From contig JAOANR010000003.1 of assembly GCA_030278955.1 (NCBI GenBank), positions 55,586,902 through 55,650,901 on the forward strand: a stretch of 64,000 bases of DNA. The letters run 5' to 3'. The notes beneath the pieces were generated by a model, which did not search any database, was not told where the DNA came from, and saw only the letters and a list, made by a program, of their open reading frames with translations. This DNA is from Hygrophila difformis (taxonomy: Eukaryota; Streptophyta; Magnoliopsida; Lamiales; Acanthaceae). The translations under genes and the position numbers were made by a program. Below, in pieces: positions 55,461 through 64,000 of the stretch; positions within the stretch are counted from its first letter, which is position 1; each line of letters begins with the position of its first letter.

Positions 55461-56600
55461 GGTCCCCCTTTGAGAACAGAAAATGCTAAAGACGGGCAAA
55501 AACCAATACCAAACAGAGTATATTGTTTTCCAGTTGTCAAGATAATAAATCAGTGCGGAAACGATGTTTGAGCATTATCCCAACAACCAGTCAACAACCA
55601 ACAGAACAGAGTGTGAAAATAAAACTAAGAACACCAGGAATTTGGTTACCCAGTTCGATCCACCGATCTACATCTGGGGGCTCCAAGCCAGGGATTCACT
55701 AAATCTCCACCAAACCGATTGAACAAGAGTCAACCACATCTTACATACCCTTACATTCCAATGAACTCTCCTATCTACCCAAATAGACTAGAAGAACACA
55801 TGGGAGCATCAACTATCTACCCAAATGCAAGCAATTCACCGGCAGGTATTAAGATGGTGTTTGAGGAATCTAGCTAATCAAACAAGTTAAGCTCAATGGT
55901 GCTAAAACACCTACAATACACGCAGATTGTGTTTACAAAATAATAAACTCAGAAATGCTTAAACACAATCCCCAAATCCCATGAAAAATTAGGAGACACA
56001 ACAACTAAAAGTTATACCAGCAGTAAAACGGTTGTTGCTGTCTTCTGGCAACAACGAATAGCAGGGGATTTCTTCAGCAGCTCCAAATTGCCATAATCAC
56101 AGTTAAGGATCTGCAAATGCTCTGTAAATTGAGCTGTGATTGCGGCTTCCAAACTCTCAAACTAAGCACAAGTTGTGTTTACTAGAGATATGCCAAGAAA
56201 TGCATAAACACAAACTCAAATCCCCATAAGAATGCAGCAGCCAGAACAACAAAGAAATACCCAGTTGTAGAATGGTTGTTTCTGGCTTCTGTCAACAACG
56301 AACTGGGGGATTATGGCTCCAGCTTCCCTTAGATCACCATGGCAGAGAAGGACCTTGAAGAATGCTCTGTTTTCTATCCTTTACTGCTGGAGTAAGTCTT
56401 AAGAAGAATGAGGACGAAAACAGGTATTTATATGGATCTAAGGCCCATGAAAAACCCTTCTAAGGCCTGCTAGGGGAAATGCCACGTCACTGTACTATCA
56501 TGTGCTTTTCCCAGTGAAGATAATAAAGCGTTGTTGACACGATGTTGCAACAACGACCAAAATGACGAACATCTTCACAATACTAAAAATATCCCTAACA
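55461..56600 (-). mobile_element. Copia-type LTR remnant inside the AT-rich repeat
   Basis: The minus strand begins TGTTAGGGATATTT at 56600, has a TATA box (CATATAAATACC near 56434), and the phrase CCCCCAGATGTAGATC..GAACTGGGT (55680-55640) that also occurs in the SIRE-type leader region at 58890-58925. Near 55515-55520 is TTTGGTATTGG, a damaged Met-tRNA primer site, and the remnant ends at a purine tract AAAGGGGGACC (55461-55471) with no second LTR. It holds a direct duplication of about 240 bp (55907-56140 and 56155-56380). It is probably a deletion derivative with one LTR. Confidence 0.6.
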
Positions 56601-56632
<32 letters not shown>

Positions 56633-57170
56633 TAATAATAATAATAATAATTATATAAATTTTTTAAATTTTATTTTTTGAATTATTATATTATTATGAC
56701 TTTAAATTTTTATTATATTATATTTTTATTTTTAAATTTAATTTAACCTTATTATTTATTATTATTACTTTAATCTTTTCAATATTTCTAAATTATCTTT
56801 TAATTTCCATTTTAAACTTTAACAAATAATAATTAAAATAATAATAACATAGTAATAGTAATAATAATAATAATACGAATAACAAAAATTAATAAATAAA
56901 ATAAATTGGAAACAGTAATACTATTTACTTATAGAAATTTATTAATATTTTATTCATACTACATACGGAATTTTTCATTTTGGACTTCAATAAATAATAA
57001 AGTAAATAATAATAATAATAATAATAGCATAGTAATGATAATAATAATTATTATATAGATTTTTTAAATTTTATTTTTTGAATTGTTATATTATTATGAC
57101 TTTAAATTTTTATTATATTATATTTTTATTTATAAATTTAATTTAACCTTATTATTATATTATTATTACT
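56601..57170. repeat. AT-rich tandem repeat, part 2, with (TAA)n
   Basis: It continues the repeat of 54951-55460 on the other side of the copia remnant, with two further units and several (TAA)n tracts. The unit at 56960-57170 is closest to the one at 55375-55460 followed by 55230. Confidence 0.65.
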
Positions 57171-58415
57171 TTTTTTTGAGGATAAAAGAAGGATTTTATT
57201 CCACCAAAGGTCAATGTTACACTGCACAAACAATGAATCCGTAGAGGTCATAAGCACCATCAAACCCAAATGCAATATACATCGACCGAGCAGCAACTCC
57301 AATAAAGACAATAGCTCAAGTAACACGACTGGCAAAAATCAACTCAGACCAAACAGATTTGCTTTAGTAGCATAGGCCTTGGATATTAATTCCTCCAGGA
57401 CACTGACCAAAGCATTTAACATATGTGGTATTTGGAGACAATCATCAGCAGCATGATGGTAGCATCAGTGTTTGAAGACAACAGCAGCAGAATGATGGCA
57501 GCAGCAGACAATCATCTCATGGTATTATTTTGGCAGCATGGAGCAACTCATGAAGACAGCCAAAAAGAAAGCATCATCAGCACAAAACTAAGCCCAAGTA
57601 CTTCCTAAACTCCAAGTCTTCCATTCTCGAGCATGTCAAGCCAATCCGAGTGTAAACCTCTTGAGTGATGAATCAATCTTACAATCCCAAGAGCTTACTA
57701 CCATCAACACATCTCCCCTGCTAATAATGTCCACATCAATGCATCAAATCAAAGGGCCAATAGAAGGAAAGAGCGGGGCTATGATTAGGAGGAAAAGAAG
57801 AAGAAAGGTTGAAAGGCTGGCAAAAGAAGGAAAGAGCGAGGCTATGATTAGGAGGAGAATAAGAAGAAAGGTTGAAAGGCTGGCAAGAGGAAAGGAATCA
57901 CACAGATCATAATCAAGCTGATAAGAGAGGTGGAATCAAATATAACCGAGCAAAGAGAAACCCAATCCCAAGCTCCATATAAGAACCAAAAGCACAATTC
58001 TGTAACTCCATTCTCATAAAACGTCAGCAAACATATCATGTTGGGACGGCCCCTTTCAAACAAAAAAAATGAAGACTCCCCCTTGATAAGGACATTTATT
58101 CCAATGTTTTCCGTCCAAATTTGCTTTTTCTTCTACTATTTTTTCTTTTTTTTTTTTAATACTTTATGTTTCTTTTTTTTTTTTTTCGGGGAAGCCCACA
58201 GAGAACCTGATCCAGGAGCAAAGGAAAGCAAGCAACATTTGTTCTTTCAAGTTAACTAACATAAAGCCAGAGCAATAATCACTCTAACTCACAACAATCC
58301 AGACAAACCCCCTCACTAGCAAGAGCATTCCACCACCCAAGTATTCCCAATAACATATGTTAATACAATGTTTGAACTTTATAACCTGTACTTTTCATTG
58401 AGATGTTGATACAGG
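57171..58415. other. Unclassified region, possible retroposon 3' end
   Basis: On the minus strand sequence near 57200-57171 reads GGAATAAAATCCTTC..ATCCTCAAAAAAA, which resembles the 3' end of a polyadenylated transcript or LINE. A 63-bp tandem duplication lies at 57763-57825 and 57826-57888, within a Lys/Arg-rich frame of no known family. T-runs are at 58140-58190. No domain is recognised on either strand. Confidence 0.35.
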
Positions 58416-59021
58416 TGTTGGCACTTTGCTTTGACGACGACAGTTACCAGACTCGACTAGGTTTAATGATTTGTATATATAGTTGTATTGAGTCTGTAAT
58501 TTGTAGAAGATTGAGTTTTCACTGTATACATCTTTAGTGTGTACGTCTTGAGAGATTTTCATTGTTCTTGAGTCTTCAAGAAAGTTAGTTAAGTTTTTCA
58601 AGATTGTTATGCATTGAAGAACTTGAGTTGTATTTTGATATGCGCTTATTGTAAAAGTCTGGAGAAGAGGATTCAGGTGGATTAAAGAAGAAGAACGAAG
58701 AAGATCAGATTCAAGGAGATTCTGGAGATACGGATCAGGAGGTGTTCCTGCAGACTGTTGTTGAGGGGGAGTCTTAACAATAGTGTTCGTCTAGATAGTT
58801 CGTCTAGTGTTTGAGTCCGTTTCTAGTTTGAATCTAGGTTGAAGTCTGTAGAGTTTTTGGTTCTTCTTAGTCTAGATCGCCTGGATTGGAATCCCCCAGA
58901 TGTAGGTCTCACGACCGAACTGGGTCAACAAATTCTTGGTGTTTTTACTGCTTTCCATTAACACAAAGTTACAACACACGACTAACGACGATAACTGAAT
59001 CTTGGTTAAAAGGGACCTTCA
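58416..59021 (+). mobile_element. 5' LTR of SIRE-like copia element (start uncertain)
   Basis: The end is fixed by the primer site that follows (59025); the last bases are ACCTTCA. The start is proposed at TGTTGGCAC but cannot be checked because the 3' LTR is off the window. It contains CCCCCAGATGTAGGTC..GAACTGGGT, shared with the remnant at 55461-56600. Confidence 0.55.
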
Positions 59022-59024
59022 ATT

Positions 59025-59036
59025 TGGTATCAGAGC
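59025..59036 (+). other. Primer-binding site, initiator Met-tRNA
   Basis: TGGTATCAGAGC, 54 bp before the gag start. Confidence 0.88.
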
Positions 59037-59089
59037 TGATTCTCAAACGTAGCTGAGAAAAATCCATTCATTTTCAAGATTCAAGAATC

Positions 59090-62008
59090 ATGATTCGAGA
59101 AGGAGCATCGAATGCACGACCACCATTGTTCGACGGAAATGACTACGCCTATTGGAAAGCAAGAATGAAGAATTATCTACTAGCACAAGGAGAAGAGGTC
59201 TGGGAGTCTGTTCTTGAGCCATGGACGCATCCAATTAGAGAAGACAAAGCTCCAGAAGGATCGACTGAACCTGCAAAAATTCGTCTAGCAAGAAAGTCCG
59301 AATTGACACAAGAAGAGAAGAGTCTACGGCAAGCAAATTACACGGCTCTCAACGCAATCAGCGGTGCCATGGACGAACCTCAATTTCGAATGATTGCAAA
59401 TTGCACAACCGCATACGAAGCATGGAATTTCTTGGAGACACAGCACGAAGGTTCAGAGGACGTTAAATCTACCAGGCTACATCGGATCGAGTCTATCTTC
59501 GATAGTCTGCGGATGACGAATGATGAAGATGTTACAACATACTACGGACGATTCATCGACATTGTCAATCAAGCTACAGCATTAGGAATGACCTTTGAAG
59601 GACCAAAATTGGTGAGAAAATTCCTCAGATCAGTTTCAAAGAAATATTCAGGGAAGGTTTCAGCCCTTGAGGAAGTAGAGAAAATCAAGACCATGTCTCT
59701 TAGAGAATTAGTGGGAATCTTGCAAACATATGAGATGAACCATCTTGCAACCGAGAAATCCCAGAAGAACATCGCATTCAAGGCTGAAGAGGATGCTGCA
59801 GAATTTACAGAAGATGATGTATCTTTTCTCTCCAAGAAGATTGCAAAGATGTTGCAGAACAAACGCTTTCAAAAGTTCCAGTCAAACAGGAATTCGACTA
59901 GAAGTTCTGACGCGCCATCAACGACCAAAACGCAGAATTTCAAAAAGGAGAAGAAATTTGATGGGAAATTTCGAAAGCCTAAGAAAGCAAGAGATGATGA
60001 AGATACTGAGAAAGACAATGAAGTCATATGCTTTGAATGTGGTGGGAAAGGTCATGTCAAAAAGGAGTGTCCTACCGCCAAGAAGAGGAGAGGAAAGGCA
60101 CTACAAGCAACACTAAGTGATGATGATGAGTCAGAAGTTGAAGCCTCTAATGAACAATCTAGTGATGAAGAAGAAGTTGTAGCATATATGACGAGAGAAG
60201 CCAGCCCTACTCCTATGGAAGGTAATCCTGAGTCAATACAATTAATTGCTGACATTTCCTCTATTGTTTCAGGTGAATCAGGTAATCTTTATGCTGAGCT
60301 TGTTGAAATCTATGAAGATCTTAAGGAAGAATTTGATGAAACTGTTTTAGAAAAACAGAAGTTGTTGAAACAACTCACAGACATCGAGCTGACACTTAAC
60401 AAAGCAGAATCTGAGAAAGTCAAAGCTGTTGATGATCTAAATGCTTTGAGGACAGAGTATGAAGAGGTCAAGGTTCAGAACTCAACATTGTCCAAGGAAA
60501 AGGAATCTCTTCAGAAAGAGTTGATTGTTTTGAAAGACCAAATTGCTGATTTGAAGAAAATGGCTAAGAGTAAGGGCAAACTGGATGAAGTATTTTCTAT
60601 TGGGAAGAGCTATAAAGATATGAGAGGAATTGGTTATAAGAATCAAGGAACTACTGGAAAAAGATTATTTGTTAGTGGAGGAAACCTAAATGCTGAGTCA
60701 AGCTCATTGTCTCAACAAGATGTTGCCACATCATCCAAACGACGCCGAGAGTGTGTTTACTGCAGTCTTCCTGGCCATACAGCTGAAACATGTATGAGAA
60801 TAGTTCGTGATCTTATGAACGGACGTCCAGTGGTTTGGCCTAATGATGATTTGAAAAAGATCATTATTCAGAAAGAATGGGTGCCTAAGAGAAAAATATC
60901 TCAATGTCTTGTAGTTCTGACTTCACAGCAACAACTTCGAAGTAAGAGATGGTACTTTGATTCAGGCTGTTCAAGACATATGACTGGAGATAAAGTGATT
61001 CTGAGCAATTTCACTCCTAGAGATTGTGGAGATGTTGTTTTTGGTGATGGTGCAAAGAGTAAGATTACAGGTTTTGGTAATATAGAGAGTGGGGATTTAT
61101 CTCAACTTTCTAAGGTTTATCATGTAGAAGGGCTTACTACTAATCTCATTTCTATAAGTCAATTATGTGATGAAGATGCTCTTGTTATCTTTACTAAGCA
61201 TTTTTGTGAAGTTTTTGATTGCAGGAGAAATAATATTTTGACAGGGAAACGCTCTAAGAATAATTGCTATACTTTGGAAGTGAATCTGGCCAAGGCACTA
61301 GTTAGCAAAGATGATCTTACAAACTTGTGGCACAAAAGGCTAGGACATATCAACTACCAAACTTTGTACAAGCTGAGCTGTTCCAATGCTGTCAGAGGGT
61401 TGCCAAAACTTCATAACAACAAAGATCTTACCTGTGTTGATAGTTCTAAAGGGAAGCAGACACGAACCAAACACAAGAAGACTGATGGAATCTCAACAAG
61501 TCACTGCTTAGAACTTATTCACATGGATCTTATGGGTCCTACAGAAACCGAAAGCCTAAATGGCAAGAGGTATACTTTAGTTCTTGTAGATGATTTTTCG
61601 AGATTTACTTGGGTCTGTTTTCTCAGGAGTAAAGATGAAGCATTCCAACAATTTGAGAGATTGAGCCTAAAGCTAATGAATGAGAAGCAAGTCAAAATTA
61701 AGAGAATAAGGACTGATCATGGACGTGAGTTCGAAAACCAGGAGTTCGAACATTTCTGTAACAACCATGGAATTTCTCATGAGTTTTCTGCACCAAAAAC
61801 GCCTCAACAAAATGGGATTGCTGAAAGAAAGAATAGGACTCTTCAAGAGATGGCACAGTCTATGCTGCATGCTAGCACACTTGGCAAGTCATTTTGGGCC
61901 GAAGCAGTTCACACAGCTTGTCATATCATCAATCGGGTGTTGTTACGACCTCATACCAACGACACACCTTATAAAATCTGGAATGGTAACACTCCTACTC
62001 TTAAATAA
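59090..62008 (+). pseudogene. gag-pol: Gag, protease, integrase of SIRE-like copia element
   Basis: The ATG at 59090 leads to a copia gag (LFDGNDYAYWKARM, residues 15-30; FLETQHEG). A zinc knuckle CFECGGKGHVKKEC is near 314, and a long coiled coil at about 400-500, typical of the SIRE lineage. A second CCHC-like CVYCSLPGHTAETC is near 554. Protease is WYFDSGCSRHMTGD near 620. Integrase has LWHKRLGHIN; the following zinc-pair position reads CVDSSKGKQ, so one Cys may be lost. The core shows HMDLMGP, RTDHGREF and QQNGIAERKNRTL. A TAA at 62006-62008, where an aromatic codon is expected, interrupts the frame. Confidence 0.9.
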
Positions 62009-64000
62009 TTTCATATTTTTGGATCAAAATGTTTTGTCTACAGGGACAGGGAACATCTTAAAAAGTTTGATGCAAGATCTGAAGAAGGATGGTTTTTGGG
62101 TTACTCAAATAACTCAAGAGCTTTTCGGGTCTATCTAACTCAAGCTAAGAAGGTTACTGAGTCAGTCAATGTATTGTTTAAAGATCAGTACAATCTACCA
62201 TCTAGAGAACTGGATGATCCAGTACCTAGTGTTCATACTTCCAGTATTTTAGAAGCACCTGTAGTTGAGACATCCGATCAACATCAGTTTGAAGGAGTTG
62301 ATATCGATGATGATGAAGAAGATCAATCTGAGCAACCTTCAGAAGAGTGTGTAGAAAGTTCTGAAACTACTGCTTTGGATAAGAAAAAGGGTCCAAGAAC
62401 TCTGAAGCATCACTCACAACAAGATATTATTGGTGATCCTAGCGCTCAACGTCTTACTAGAAGCAAGAGAGTTAATTACAGAGAGTTGGCAGGTCTAAAC
62501 TGTTTCATATCTAAAGTGGAGCCAAAGAATGTATCTGAAGCCCTTATGGATGAATATTGGATAGCAGCAATGCAAGACGAGCTGGTTCAATTCGAAAGGA
62601 ATGATGTTTGGGAGTTGGTCGAACAACCACAGAACATCAATGTTATTGGTACTAAGTGGGTCTTTAGGAACAAAACAGATGAACAAGGGAATATCATCAG
62701 GAATAAAGCACGCTTGGTAGCTCAAGGTTTCACACAAATAGAAGGTTTAGATTATGGTGAAACTTTCGCCCCTGTAGCCAGGATGGAAGCTGTCAGAATT
62801 CTACTAGCCTTTGCTTGTTCTATGGATTTCAAGCTGTATCAACTTGACATCAAAACAGCCTTCTTAAATGGCAAGATCAAGGAGGAGATTTTTGTAGCAC
62901 AGCCTGCTGGTTTTGAGGATCCAACTAGACCAAATCATGTTTATCGAGTAAAAGGTGCACTCTATGGTCTTAAGCAAGCTCCTAGAGCTTGGTATGATCG
63001 ATTGTCTTCATTCCTTATCTGCAATGGTTACAAAAGAGGAGAAGCTGATAAGACGATGTTTATCAAACATGAGAACGACCACTTCATAATTGCACAAGTA
63101 TATGTAGATGATATTATCTTCGGAGCAACGTCAGAACATCTCAGAAACGACTTTATTAAAGCAATGCAGTCTGAGTTTGAAATGAGTATGATAGGAGAGT
63201 TGACTTACTTCTTAGGACTACAAGTGAAGCAACTGGATGATGGAATATTTCTTAGTCAAGAGAAGTATGCTCGAAATATGCTAAAGAGATTTAAGTTGGA
63301 TGATAGCAAGGTCGCTAGAACACCGCAAGGACAACAACAGAAACTATCTAAGGATGATCAAGGAGCTGATGTAGATCAGAAATTGTATCGAAGTATGATC
63401 GGTAGTCTACTCTACTTAACAACCACTAGACCAGATATCTCTTTTAGCACGGGAGTTTGTGCAAGATTTCAAGCAAATCCAAAGGAGGTGCATTTGAAAG
63501 CTGTCAAACGCATCATGAGATATATCAAAGGAACTGTTCGATTAGGCATTTGGTTCTCTAAAAGATCAAATTTGGACTTGATAGGGTATACGGATTCGGA
63601 TTGGGCAGGTTGTAGTGATGACAGACGCTCGACGACCGGAGGCTGCTTTTACCTTGGGAACAACCTTGTATGTTGGTTTTCTAGGAAACAAAATATAGTA
63701 GCACTCTCCACAGCGGAAGCAGAGTATATAGCTACAACTTGTTGTTGTTCACAACTAATGTGGATGAAGCAAATTTTGAGTGATTATGGCATTAAGAAGG
63801 ATGATTTTAAGGTCTATTGCGACAATACCAGTGCGATCAACATTTCAAAGAACCCTGTTCTACATAGTCGCAACAAGCACATCGATATAAGGTATCATTT
63901 CATTCGAGACCTTGTAGAGGAAAGTGTATGCAACATTGAACATATTGGGACGTTAGAACAACGCGCTGACATCCTAACTATGGCACTTGATGGTGAAAGG
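62009..64000 (+). pseudogene. pol: Integrase end, reverse transcriptase, RNase H of SIRE-like element (runs off window)
   Basis: The same frame as upstream, open without a stop from 62009 to the window end. The integrase C-terminus (HIFGSKCFVY..GWFLGY) is followed by an acidic linker, then RT with WIAAMQDEL, KARLVAQGF, DIKTAFLNG, YGLKQAPRAW and the catalytic YVDDIIFG near 63100. RNase H begins near YTDSDWAG (63590) with STAEAEYIA and DNTSAI. Only the TAA at 62006 separates the two parts. Any env-like ORF and the 3' LTR would be beyond 64000. Confidence 0.9.

Noticed and set aside
57661..57912. Lys/Arg-rich 83-codon frame
   Set aside because: It is caused by a 63-bp tandem duplication of purine-rich sequence; no family or gene context supports it.

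Overview
The window is gene-poor plant nuclear DNA, probably from a eudicot. It consists almost entirely of transposable elements and an integrated pararetrovirus. The evidence is Ty3/gypsy chromoviruses, a Ty1/copia SIRE-type element, an initiator-Met-tRNA primer site (TGGTATCAGAGC) used at least five times, a Mutator-like (MULE) transposase with a short GT-AG intron, and a captured fragment of a plant CLASSY (CLSY) chromatin remodeller. No intact host gene was recognised.

Layout. 1-2960: leader, four tandem primer-site repeats and the probable LTR of a Tat/Athila-like gypsy element (minus strand). 2961-4819: small hairpin repeats and AT-rich or pyrimidine-rich DNA. 4820-7502 and 39801-47370: two halves of one decayed endogenous caulimovirid (minus strand) with many consecutive small genes. 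7503-39800: a 32.3-kb nest of gypsy elements that split this viral copy. It is bounded by a 5-bp duplication (GTTTT), and the viral frame runs on across the gap.

The nest. Its outer layer is a gag-only, non-autonomous gypsy element present as LTR-internal-LTR-internal-LTR (minus strand). Its middle LTR was hit twice. A Tekay-like chromovirus lies at 12698-23820 (plus, duplication TAAAG). A CRM/Galadriel-like chromovirus with an unbroken reading frame of about 2000 codons lies at 25510-33850 (minus, duplication TCCGG). The gag-only element shares gag ancestry, primer site, LTR ends and a paired hairpin/purine-tract module with the Tekay element, so it looks like a parasite of that family. Inner LTR pairs are almost identical, so those insertions are young.

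47371-54950: five long inverted repeats stand back to back (about 47.9-52.2 kb), followed by a decayed MULE transposase gene. One inverted repeat has both arms derived from a CLSY-type SNF2 gene. CLSY proteins direct Pol IV siRNA production, so this is a candidate hairpin-RNA locus against the host silencing machinery. I consider it the most interesting part of the window.

54951-64000: an AT-rich tandem repeat interrupted by a copia LTR remnant, an unclassified stretch, and a SIRE-like copia element whose gag-pol has one visible nonsense codon before it runs off the window.
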